23,804 bases of DNA, taken from a virus. The translations under genes were made by a program, and so were the position numbers. How positions within the stretch are numbered: the stretch's first letter is position 1; every line of letters starts with the position of its first letter. This document shows positions 16,376 through 20,855 of the stretch, piece after piece. The notes under the pieces are model-generated. The model was not told the origin of the DNA, did not search any database, and saw nothing but the letters and a program-made list of their open reading frames with translations. The DNA lies in IMG/VR virus record IMGVR_UViG_3300027917_000176, positions 1-23,804 of that record; one strand, 5' to 3'.

Positions 16376-16416
16376 GGACGGCTCCTCTGATAACGGAGGA
16401 GCCGTTCTCTATTCCG
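16376..16416 (+). terminator. Terminator hairpin between convergent operons
   Basis: ACGGCTCCTC (16378-16387) and GAGGAGCCGT (16396-16405) form a perfect ten-bp stem with an 8-nt loop, extended outward by G-C and G-T pairs, and followed on the plus strand by the T-rich TTCTCTATT. It lies 35 nt after the last late gene and right beside the stop of the last minus-strand gene, so it probably ends both transcripts. On the minus strand the T-tract is poor. Confidence 0.8.
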
Positions 16417-16612
16417 TTCCGGGCAACCCCTTCACGGCACGCTTCAGGGCTCCGAGGAGGAGCCAGATCATGCGGAGGACCGTGTCCCCAGGGACCGGAT
16501 CCAGGGACGGGATGTGGCCATTCTGTCGAGCCGAGACTAGGTTCTGAGCGCAGAAGTAGGCTTTCCGCCATTGGCTGGTTCGGATGAAGCCTTCAATGTT
16601 TTCGTACCACAT
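16409..16612 (-). CDS. Uncharacterised 67-aa protein, last minus-strand gene
   Basis: The ATG lies two bases after the stop of the upstream gene, which favours this start over longer in-frame versions that would run into that gene. The protein has an N-terminal 'MWYENIEGFIRTSQWRKAYF' helix, a middle polar part and a hydrophobic helix near the end ('TVLRMIWLLLGALKRAV'). The last segment could be membrane-associated or amphipathic. The stop codon abuts the terminator hairpin. No family is recognised, and expression is only inferred from operon position. Confidence 0.5.
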   Translation of the reverse strand: MWYENIEGFIRTSQWRKAYFCAQNLVSARQNGHIPSLDPVPGDTVLRMIWLLLGALKRAVKGLPGTE

Positions 16613-16614
16613 GC

Positions 16615-16869
16615 TTACAAGGGCAGGATGAGTTGCCGTGGGTCGGTGCTGTCCCTGGGCTTTTGACGCGGATCGTCGTCTGTGACAATCCACTTGAACA
16701 CCTGGCCGATTCCGTAGTCGAACCCAGCCCGATAGGACGAGCCACGGTCAGGCTTGGGGATCTTGCCCAGGGCAGCGATCATGCGGAGCTTCTCGTCCGT
16801 GCGACCATAGACGGCACCACGAACTTCAGCCAGCTCCTCAGCCTTCGTCAGAGTCTTCTTCGTCGTCAT
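16615..16869 (-). CDS. Uncharacterised 84-aa protein
   Basis: Start chosen at 'MTTKKTLTKAEELAEVRGAV', which overlaps the 3' end of the upstream acidic gene by 32 nt; a longer version would extend 10 residues further into that gene. The protein begins with a charged helix and has 'RGSSYRAGFDYGIGQVFKWI' in the middle, then a polar tail. No membrane segment or cysteine is present. No family is recognised. It is one of a run of short genes transcribed towards the terminator. Confidence 0.55.
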   Translation of the reverse strand: MTTKKTLTKAEELAEVRGAVYGRTDEKLRMIAALGKIPKPDRGSSYRAGFDYGIGQVFKWIVTDDDPRQKPRDSTDPRQLILPL

Positions 16870-17008
16870 CGTAGCTGCCCAGCGTCTCAATGTAGACATC
16901 GATCTCGTCGCGTGCTTCCTGAAGACCTTCCCTGGTCTCCTCTGGGCCGCGAGTGTTGTCTTCGAAGAATGCTTTGATCGCGGCTAGCATCTTAGCTTTG
17001 GTCATCAT
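16838..17008 (-). CDS. Small acidic protein (56 aa)
   Basis: A short ORF with GGAGG six bases before its first ATG (a second ATG follows directly). The product starts 'MMTKAKMLAAIKAFFEDNTR', continues with 'ETREGLQEARDEIDVYIETL' and ends in an Asp/Glu-rich tail ('SYDDDEEDSDEG'). It is helical and strongly acidic, as are many phage host-takeover proteins and DNA mimics, but that similarity is only in charge. Its start overlaps the upstream gene's end by 17 nt. Confidence 0.6.
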   Translation of the reverse strand: MMTKAKMLAAIKAFFEDNTRGPEETREGLQEARDEIDVYIETLGSYDDDEEDSDEG

Positions 17009-17318
17009 TGGTTTCCTCCAGCCAGGCTCGCACCTTGGCTAATTGGGCGGGTTGGATCCGTTGCCGTTCTTTCGCTTCCATCCCCAAAGAATGGACGCGA
17101 AGCCTCTCAGCAAATTGCCCGGAGTCTCGCCCATGATGCGGAAGCACACTGCCACTACGACGAGTAGGCCAGCACCAGGGGCAACCTTCACGAGTGCATC
17201 GATGATCTTCGTCAAGTCTTCTGGTTCTAAATTCATAGGGTTCTCCCGTTCGATAAACCTTGACGAAGATTGCTACCAGCCCACTGATGAGTACTAGCAC
17301 CGTGATTGGCCAGAACAT
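16992..17318 (-). CDS. Small membrane protein with Cys motif (overlaps another frame)
   Basis: A 108-aa frame whose ATG overlaps the stop of the upstream membrane protein gene (ATGA), supporting this start. Residues 1-19 ('MFWPITVLVLISGLVAIFV') are one membrane segment. A 'DHRCTREGCPWCW' tract (C-x4-C-x2-C) follows near residue 40, and the protein ends with a helix ('PAQLAKVRAWLEETNDD'). Most of this frame (17039-17236) is also open in a second frame with its own ribosome binding site. Only the first 27 codons and the last 15 are unique to this frame. It may be the real gene, or only its start may be translated. Confidence 0.5.
   Translation of the reverse strand: MFWPITVLVLISGLVAIFVKVYRTGEPYEFRTRRLDEDHRCTREGCPWCWPTRRSGSVLPHHGRDSGQFAERLRVHSLGMEAKERQRIQPAQLAKVRAWLEETNDDQS
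17039..17236 (-). CDS. Small membrane protein (65 aa) nested in another frame
   Basis: An ORF with GGGAG six bases before its ATG. The product has an acidic amphipathic N-terminus ('MNLEPEDLTKIIDALVKVAP'), a hydrophobic core ('GAGLLVVVAVCFRIMG', about 21-36) and a basic Trp-containing C-terminus ('ASILWGWKRKNGNG'). That layout is right for a small bitopic membrane protein with the C-terminus inside. It lies entirely within the 108-aa frame. Many of its codons end in G or C, like other genes here, which favours it as a real gene; overlapping membrane genes also occur in phage lysis cassettes. The two frames cannot be separated by eye. Confidence 0.55.
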   Translation of the reverse strand: MNLEPEDLTKIIDALVKVAPGAGLLVVVAVCFRIMGETPGNLLRGFASILWGWKRKNGNGSNPPN

Positions 17319-17809
17319 CAGTCGTCACGGCTCCAGCGCACTCGACCTTCGCTGACGCGCAAGATGAACTTGGCATCACCCTCCCTGCGGACACGGAGAT
17401 TCACCACGTGGCTGTCAGGCAAGGCGATGATGGTTTGCTCCATCTCCCGCATCAGAGTGTGGAAGGTACGACTAAGCTCCTTGAACTCTGCCGTGTAATC
17501 GGGACAATCGCAAGGTTCGGGAACGGGGATCTCTCGAATCGCCCGAGCAAGGCTCTCGAGCCGAAGATTGTGGTCGGGCACTGTGACCTCTGGGATCTCA
17601 CCCAGTGCCCGAACCACTTCCTCGCGTAGCTCAGTGACGGTTGACGACAACGCGAGGATCGAGGGAGCAGGATCAATCATCTCTTCCTCCACGATTCGCT
17701 GAGTTTGCTTCTCGACGATTCGGGTGGTGACTCCTGCGGTAATGGCGCTGGTTCCGGTGATGAGAACCATGAACTGCCACCAGATGATTCGCGCTGTCGT
17801 TGCCTTCAT
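17318..17809 (-). CDS. N-terminally anchored membrane protein with coiled-coil domain
   Basis: A 163-aa protein. Residues about 8-27 ('IIWWQFMVLITGTSAITAGV') form a membrane anchor. The rest is charged, with two helices of similar pattern ('VVRALGEIPEVTVP', about 65-78, and 'LARAIREIPVPEP', about 87-99), a 'CDC' (100-102) and a further helix ('EFKELSRTFHTLMREMEQ'). It ends with a beta-like 'HVVNLRVRREGDAKFILRV'. One anchor plus a coiled coil outside the membrane resembles an i-spanin, but the protein is long and could instead be a superinfection-exclusion or envelope-stress protein. Start overlaps the HTH gene stop by one base (TAATG), end overlaps the next start (ATGA). Confidence 0.65.
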   Translation of the reverse strand: MKATTARIIWWQFMVLITGTSAITAGVTTRIVEKQTQRIVEEEMIDPAPSILALSSTVTELREEVVRALGEIPEVTVPDHNLRLESLARAIREIPVPEPCDCPDYTAEFKELSRTFHTLMREMEQTIIALPDSHVVNLRVRREGDAKFILRVSEGRVRWSRDD

Positions 17810-18144
17810 TACGCCACCATTGCCTTCCTGACTTCGTTGGCAAGAGCCCGAAGTTCGGTGATGGACTGGACTCCGATGCGACCGAAGAGGTAGTCGAGTG
17901 ACACCTCATACAGATCGGCGAATCGTACCAGGTTCCAGATCGTGGGAAGAGTCACACCGTTGTACCAGTTGTACACAGTGTGTGGGTGGAGCTTGAGGGA
18001 TTCCGCTGCTTCGCAACACTCCGCCCACTCGCCTTTCTCCTTGGCGTAGGGTTTCATCACCATGCGGATGCGGGAACCGACCTTGGTGCGGAACTCGCCG
18101 GGGATGCGCTTGCTCCCCTGGGGCACTCCTCTTCGCGCACCCAT
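17809..18144 (-). CDS. Helix-turn-helix DNA-binding protein
   Basis: A 111-aa protein from the ATG that overlaps the lipoprotein stop (TGATG); a GTG one codon earlier is better spaced from GGAGG and could be used. A basic N-terminus ('RIPGEFRTKVGSRIRMVMKP') is followed by a Cro/XRE-like helix-turn-helix at about 42-72 ('ECCEAAESLKLHPHTVYNWY', 'NGVTLPTIWNLVRFADLYEV') with the family-typical 'SLDYLFGR' after it. It probably binds operator DNA. It is located inside a membrane-protein operon, so it could regulate that operon or the micropeptide array upstream. No palindromic operator was found right before it. Confidence 0.75.
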   Translation of the reverse strand: MGARRGVPQGSKRIPGEFRTKVGSRIRMVMKPYAKEKGEWAECCEAAESLKLHPHTVYNWYNGVTLPTIWNLVRFADLYEVSLDYLFGRIGVQSITELRALANEVRKAMVA

Positions 18145-18467
18145 CACCAGTTGCCTCCTGGGCCACCACCCACAAGGTCGCATGAGAGCATGCTTCCTCG
18201 GGGACCAGGAGTGTAGCACTCCTCCGCGAGCGTGAGTCCACAATGGCGCACGTACCAACGGCCATCATCGTGGGTCCAGTGCCAGCATTCGCTCTGGCTG
18301 CCGTCTTTGTTGAGCGTCATGGCGTCCCAGGCTTCGGGCTCTGAGTCGAAGCGGACACCATCGACGTACCACATGTCGGTCGTCTGCTCCACGGCTGGCT
18401 CGGTCACATCAGAAGAGCAACCGGCAAACAGTAGCAGAACAGCGAGAATTGGGAGAACGTTCTTCAT
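18144..18467 (-). CDS. Phage lipoprotein with four conserved-looking cysteines
   Basis: A 107-aa protein with a well-placed AGGAG site. The N-terminus is a lipoprotein signal peptide: 'MKNVLPILAVLLLFAGCSSD', lipobox LFAG-C with Cys17 as the modified residue and Ser after it, which fits outer-membrane sorting in Gram-negative bacteria. The mature part has Cys61, Cys76, Cys84 and Cys96, which could form two disulfides, and Trp-rich 'CWHWTHDDGRWYVRHCG'. That makes a compact periplasmic domain, unlike typical proline-rich o-spanins. A role in superinfection exclusion, as for the T5 Llp lipoprotein, is a reasonable guess; an o-spanin role is the alternative. Confidence 0.78.
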   Translation of the reverse strand: MKNVLPILAVLLLFAGCSSDVTEPAVEQTTDMWYVDGVRFDSEPEAWDAMTLNKDGSQSECWHWTHDDGRWYVRHCGLTLAEECYTPGPRGSMLSCDLVGGGPGGNW

Positions 18468-18552
18468 GATTTACTCCTGTGGGGATTGGTTTGATTCGGT
18501 GGACAGGCAGGTCGCCCCACGCCATACCCACCTGCCCACCTTTGATGCGGCA
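18468..18552 (-). promoter_or_regulatory. Leader between micropeptide array and lipoprotein, with hairpin
   Basis: These 85 bases carry the lipoprotein ribosome binding site and an imperfect hairpin: GGCAGGT (18506-18512) pairs with ACCTGCC (18530-18536), and outer GGTG/CACC pairs add to it across a small bulge. It could act as an attenuator or processing site between the array and the lipoprotein. No convincing promoter was recognised. Confidence 0.4.
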
Positions 18553-18612
18553 CTAACGCCGCAACCACCAGAAGATGTCGGCTCCAAGCACGACATCGAT
18601 GATGAGCTTCAC
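18553..18612 (-). CDS. Membrane micropeptide 1 of 4 (DIFWW family, 19 aa)
   Basis: A 19-aa peptide, MKLIIDVVLGADIFWWLRR, from a GTG start with GGAGG five bases upstream. It has a hydrophobic stretch (residues 3-10), then the shared ending Ala-Asp-Ile-Phe-Trp-Trp-Leu-Arg-Arg. It is the most downstream of four related tiny genes, and its ending uses CGGCGT where the other three use CGGAAG for the last two residues. The ribosome binding site lies in the loop of a small hairpin. The peptide should insert in or lie on the inner membrane with its basic end in the cytoplasm. Function unknown. Confidence 0.75.
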   Translation of the reverse strand: MKLIIDVVLGADIFWWLRR

Positions 18613-18632
18613 GATTCCCTCCTCGGGAGATC
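18613..18632 (-). promoter_or_regulatory. Hairpin at ribosome binding site of micropeptide 1
   Basis: GATTCCC (18613-18619) pairs with GGGA (18625-18628) and, past one bulged base, ATC (18630-18632). The 5-nt loop is on the minus strand GAGGA, part of the Shine-Dalgarno site, so the structure may modulate ribosome access. Folded by eye. Confidence 0.4.
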
Positions 18633-18652
18633 GAGTGATTAGAACACGTGGC

Positions 18653-18724
18653 CTACTTCCGGAGCCACCAGAAGATGTCCACGCCCAACGCGAACAAGGC
18701 AGCGATGTAGTGTCCGTACTCCAT
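18653..18724 (-). CDS. Membrane micropeptide 2 of 4 (DIFWW family, 23 aa)
   Basis: A 23-aa peptide that starts MEYGHYIAALFALG and ends VDIFWWLRK. The ATG has the site TAGGTGA six bases upstream. It is four residues longer than its relatives at the N-terminal side of the hydrophobic core. The shared ending has Val in place of Ala before Asp. The acidic N-terminus, hydrophobic middle and Arg-Lys end give an N-out, C-in topology by the positive-inside rule. Its ribosome binding site forms one strand of a perfect seven-bp stem (next entry), so its translation may be specially controlled. Confidence 0.78.
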   Translation of the reverse strand: MEYGHYIAALFALGVDIFWWLRK

Positions 18725-18730
18725 CGAATC

Positions 18731-18770
18731 TCACCTACCTTGGTTCCGTGCCAAGTCGACACTTAGGTGA
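18731..18770 (-). promoter_or_regulatory. Shine-Dalgarno-sequestering hairpin before micropeptide 2
   Basis: TCACCTA (18731-18737) and TAGGTGA (18764-18770) are perfectly complementary, and CTTGG (18739-18743) with CCAAG (18751-18755) form an inner stem. On the minus-strand RNA, UAGGUGA at 18737-18731 is the ribosome binding site itself, six bases from the start codon. The structure would hide the site unless opened by a protein, an antisense RNA or translation through the region. Confidence 0.55.
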
Positions 18771-18784
18771 TTAGCTGCCCTATC

Positions 18785-18844
18785 CTACTTCCGGATCCAC
18801 CAGAAGATGTCAGCACAGACGAAGTAGGATTTGATCCAGTCCAT
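18785..18844 (-). CDS. Membrane micropeptide 3 of 4 (DIFWW family, 19 aa)
   Basis: A 19-aa peptide, MDWIKSYFVCADIFWWIRK, with GGAGG five bases before its ATG. It shares the M-(D/E)-(W/Y) opening with micropeptides 2 and 4 and the Ala-Asp-Ile-Phe-Trp-Trp-Ile-Arg-Lys ending with the family; Ile replaces Leu. It has the only cysteine in the family (residue 10). The hydrophobic core is interrupted by Lys5, so an amphipathic, surface-lying helix is also possible. The 90 bases upstream hold an imperfect hairpin near 18878-18901 and no other ORF. Confidence 0.75.
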   Translation of the reverse strand: MDWIKSYFVCADIFWWIRK

Positions 18845-18937
18845 CTGTCCCTCCATTCATGTCGGCTTCGGGCAGATCCCGGTCAGAGAGTACTGGCCGG
18901 GAAGCGGATTTATGGTGGATAGGCAGACCTGACCTGA

Positions 18938-18997
18938 CTACTTCCGAAGCCACCACCAAATGTCGGCAGCGAGGAAGACGCTGATCAGGTAATCCAC
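18938..18997 (-). CDS. Membrane micropeptide 4 of 4 (DIFWW family, 19 aa)
   Basis: A 19-aa peptide, MDYLISVFLAADIWWWLRK, from a GTG start. Upstream is GGAGGTGAT, a near-perfect match to the anti-Shine-Dalgarno sequence, overlapping the stop of the 39-aa gene before it. The ending carries three Trp in a row (Trp replaces Phe). Its core codons differ from the other copies at synonymous positions (ATT for Ile, CTT for Leu), which supports selection on the peptide. It is the first of the four to be transcribed. Confidence 0.78.
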   Translation of the reverse strand: MDYLISVFLAADIWWWLRK

Positions 18998-19002
18998 GGA
19001 TA

Positions 19003-19122
19003 TCACCTCCCTCCGAGCAACTCAGCGATGATGACAACAGCCATGACCGTGAGCCACACTTTGAAGAACTTCGACCGAACCACGTTCTCCGCGACAGCTT
19101 CGTAAAGGCTATTGTACCTCAT
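19003..19122 (-). CDS. Small membrane protein (39 aa) leading the micropeptide array
   Basis: A 39-aa protein. A polar N-terminal half ('MRYNSLYEAVAENVVRSK') is followed by a membrane segment ('FFKVWLTVMAVVIIAELL', about 19-36) and a short 'GGR' end. The ATG overlaps the stop of the upstream gene (ATGA), and GGAGG is ten bases upstream. Its last codons and stop overlap the strong ribosome binding site of micropeptide 4, suggesting translational coupling. It lacks the DIFWW ending, so it is not a fifth family member, but it shares the small-membrane-protein character. Confidence 0.68.
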   Translation of the reverse strand: MRYNSLYEAVAENVVRSKFFKVWLTVMAVVIIAELLGGR

Positions 19123-19415
19123 GTTGTCTCTTCCTCCCAAGGCATACCGATGCGCGCAAGTTCCTCGATGGTCAACGGACTGATGCCATGCGCGGAAGCC
19201 TTCTTCACCAGCTCACCGAGCGTGATGTCCGGGGAGAACTGCTTGCAGAACTCCCACGCTTCCCGAAACAACTCGGCATCAGTGTTGTCGACGAAAGTGA
19301 GCGCGATACGCTCGGCCTGTTGACGATCAGGAGCGATGCCCACCACGGAACCTCGGTGCCGGATGACCCATCGCTCCTCAGCTTGGTACGTTACCATAGA
19401 CCCATCCATGGTCAT
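19119..19415 (-). CDS. Uncharacterised 98-aa protein
   Basis: Start chosen at the ATG that overlaps the stop of the upstream gene (ATGA) and has GGAG five bases before it; a longer in-frame version would overlap that gene by 115 nt. The product begins with strands ('MVTYQAEERWVIRHRGSVVG'), has a helix 'PDRQQAERIALTFVDN', then 'ELFREAWEFCKQFSPDITLG' and a C-terminal helix-turn-helix-looking part ('LGELVKKASAHGISPLTIEE'). A DNA-binding role is possible but not shown. Its stop overlaps the 39-aa gene. Confidence 0.6.
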   Translation of the reverse strand: MTMDGSMVTYQAEERWVIRHRGSVVGIAPDRQQAERIALTFVDNTDAELFREAWEFCKQFSPDITLGELVKKASAHGISPLTIEELARIGMPWEEETT

Positions 19416-19636
19416 GCAGACTCCACGTTTGGGTCGGAACCAGGACATGCGAACCACAACCCCCATCGTGTTGTGCTTTCGTACCGCAACAGAACCTTCT
19501 TCCCAGGTTCCATCGCGACACGGCATTGGGAAGGCAACAGGTGGTGAACGGACTGGTGTTGATGAGGGCTGTCCGTTTCCACTACCCAGTAACCGTGCTC
19601 GAATTTACGGACCACTCCTTGGATGTCGGCAGCCAT
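19412..19636 (-). CDS. Small beta-rich protein (74 aa)
   Basis: A 74-aa protein with GGAGG seven bases before its ATG. It looks like a small beta barrel: 'IQGVVRKFEHGYWVVETDSP', 'HHLLPSQCRVAMEPGKKVLL' and 'RYESTTRWGLWFACP', with charged turns. Such short barrels often bind nucleic acid or act as RNA-binding cold-shock-like folds, but no family motif is seen. It follows the zinc/OB protein gene by two bases and is coupled to the next gene. Confidence 0.6.
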   Translation of the reverse strand: MAADIQGVVRKFEHGYWVVETDSPHQHQSVHHLLPSQCRVAMEPGKKVLLRYESTTRWGLWFACPGSDPNVESA

Positions 19637-19638
19637 GA

Positions 19639-20481
19639 CTATACCTCCACCGACGAAGGCTCCACAATGGAAGCCTTCGCCGGACGCGAGAAGAATCCGA
19701 AGCCACGGTCATCCGACCGTTTGAGGGTAGCAGTGAAGCGGACAACATGGTTGCGCTCGATGTCCGCGACGAGGTTCGTGGGGACGGTGCCCCACACCTT
19801 GAAGATGCCTTCGTCGGTCGTGACTCGGACCAGCATCTTCAGTGTGTCGCCGAATGCCGTGTACTTCATCTTCACGCTGAGGACTTCACCCTCTAGCTGC
19901 TGGCGACCCTCGGGCACGTCAACAGCCATTTCGGCTTCCTCAGCCTGACGCTGGGCACGTTCGGCAACCTGCTTCTGGAGCTTGAACACCAGAGCGATCT
20001 GCTTGTCGCTGATGTTGCCCCACTTGATGAACTTGGCGCGAATGTCGCGCGTGATGTCGTTGTCAGTGCGGAAGGCTTCGTACAGCCCAGGGTTCTCGCG
20101 AAGCGTCTCGCGCATCCCTTCCCAAGCCTCGGCACGCTGCGCCATGAACTTGGCCCGACGGATCTCCCTGGCTTTCTGGCTCTTGTACTGGGCCAGGTCC
20201 ATGTAGAGCTCGTACTTGGCAGCGCACTGGTGGCCGACCGAGATGATCTCGCCGGAATCGTGCCGCCACAGTTCACCTTCCTTGAAGTGCGCGCCACAAA
20301 CGTCGCACGAGAAGATGCCACCGTGAATCTTGACGCCAGCTTCGCGGTAGATCTCGATGGCTTCCTGCACGCGGAAGGCAGCGATGGGCCAACCAGCGTG
20401 ACGCAACGGAGCGTGATACCACATCACGAAGGTGAACTCCTGGGGAGCGATGTTGCTGGGGGAATAGCGGTCGGTGCGCAT
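19639..20481 (-). CDS. Zinc-knuckle plus beta-barrel phage protein (280 aa)
   Basis: A 280-aa protein in three parts. Residues about 55-90 hold a probable zinc site, 'FSCDVCGAHFKEGELWRHDS' followed by 'GEIISVGHQCAAKY', with Cys59, Cys62, His84 and Cys86 as candidate ligands. A helical, Lys/Gln-rich middle spans about 90-185. Residues about 193-275 form an OB-like beta domain ('EGEVLSVKMKYTAFGDTLKM', 'VWGTVPTNLVADI', 'VVRFTATLKRSDDRGFGFFS'). I recognise this architecture from other phage and some bacterial proteins without a known function; a nucleic acid-binding role is likely from its parts. The AAAGGA site precedes the ATG within a GGACACCGA leader shared with the DUF2786 gene. Confidence 0.7.
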   Translation of the reverse strand: MRTDRYSPSNIAPQEFTFVMWYHAPLRHAGWPIAAFRVQEAIEIYREAGVKIHGGIFSCDVCGAHFKEGELWRHDSGEIISVGHQCAAKYELYMDLAQYKSQKAREIRRAKFMAQRAEAWEGMRETLRENPGLYEAFRTDNDITRDIRAKFIKWGNISDKQIALVFKLQKQVAERAQRQAEEAEMAVDVPEGRQQLEGEVLSVKMKYTAFGDTLKMLVRVTTDEGIFKVWGTVPTNLVADIERNHVVRFTATLKRSDDRGFGFFSRPAKASIVEPSSVEV

Positions 20482-20496
20482 GTCGGTGTCCTTTCT

Positions 20497-20709
20497 CTAG
20501 CCGAAGAAGACGAGCGGAGTGATCCGGCTCGGCTCCAGTTCGGAGTTCAGGTAAGCATCCTTCGCACGGTCGCGGAGGAGCGTGGCCTTCGGCAGACGGG
20601 AGTCGAACTCACCGTTGGTACGGAAGCTGGAGTAGATCTCGACGAACTTCTCGAGACGCTTCCAGCGGAGGCGAAGCTGCATCAGGCGGTCGGAGGTCAC
20701 GGTCTTCAT
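20497..20709 (-). CDS. Uncharacterised 70-aa basic helical protein
   Basis: A short protein with two helices ('SDRLMQLRLRWKRLEKFVEI' and 'KATLLRDRAKDAYLNSELEP') around a polar turn. It is rich in Arg and Lys and could bind DNA or RNA. GGAAAGG lies upstream of the ATG. It follows the two hairpins at 20790-20855, so it may start a new transcription unit, though no clear promoter is visible. No family is recognised. Confidence 0.6.
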   Translation of the reverse strand: MKTVTSDRLMQLRLRWKRLEKFVEIYSSFRTNGEFDSRLPKATLLRDRAKDAYLNSELEPSRITPLVFFG

Positions 20710-20789
20710 GGCGTTTGCCTTTCCGAGTTTGGGTCCTGACCTCTCCGACTAGCAAGACTCGGGCCGGGAACAACGAGGAACAGGCGGGT

Positions 20790-20815
20790 GTCGGGGGGAG
20801 CGAACTCCCCCCGAC
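20790..20815 (-). terminator. Strong GC hairpin downstream of DUF2786 gene
   Basis: GTCGGGGGGAG (20790-20800) pairs perfectly with CTCCCCCCGAC (20805-20815), an 11-bp stem with a four-base loop that reads TTCG on the minus strand, a loop frequent in terminators. The minus-strand sequence after it is only moderately T-rich. It most likely ends transcription from the DUF2786 gene or protects the 3' end. Confidence 0.6.
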
Positions 20816-20817
20816 GT

Positions 20818-20855
20818 GTGAGCGATTCGCGACACCGAACAAGCAAATCGCTCAC
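20818..20855 (-). repeat. Ten-base inverted repeat at end of DUF2786 gene
   Basis: GTGAGCGATT (20818-20827) and AATCGCTCAC (20846-20855) are perfect inverted repeats with an 18-nt loop. One arm includes the DUF2786 stop codon. The loop contains part of a 15-base sequence found again at 22401-22415. It directly precedes the GC-rich hairpin on the minus strand, giving a tandem-hairpin 3' end. Confidence 0.55.

Larger units (their letters stand above)
18553..18997 (-). repeat. Tandem array of four micropeptide genes
   Basis: The four ORFs are spaced about 40, 60 and 93 bases apart and share a 15-base core, GACATCTTCTGGTGG in three copies and a variant in the fourth, at the same place relative to the stop codon. 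The sequences between the cores do not align well, so the array arose by old duplications with divergence rather than recent copying. Each copy keeps its own ribosome binding site and stop TAG. Confidence 0.8.

Noticed and set aside
15979-16587. A 202-codon plus-strand frame across the end of the muramidase and the terminator
   Set aside because: It runs through the muramidase, the 83-aa gene and the terminator hairpin in a different frame, and its product is Arg/Gly/Ser-rich low-complexity sequence.
18553-18762. A single 69-aa protein containing micropeptide 1
   Set aside because: The upstream 50 residues overlap micropeptide 2 in another frame and are Ser/Arg/Gly-rich without structure, while a strong ribosome binding site sits right before the short start.
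18852-18869. Possible degenerate fifth copy of the micropeptide core upstream of micropeptide 3
   Set aside because: Only the bases GCCGACAT match, the frame is interrupted by a stop and the Trp codons are absent.
18553-18997. CRISPR-like array from the four spaced 15-base cores
   Set aside because: Spacing is uneven, cores vary at codon third positions, each lies at the same point of an ORF and no cas genes are present.
18553-18997. Trp attenuator leader peptides because of tandem Trp codons
   Set aside because: No tryptophan genes follow, the four copies each end a separate hydrophobic ORF, and no paired terminator/antiterminator was seen after them.
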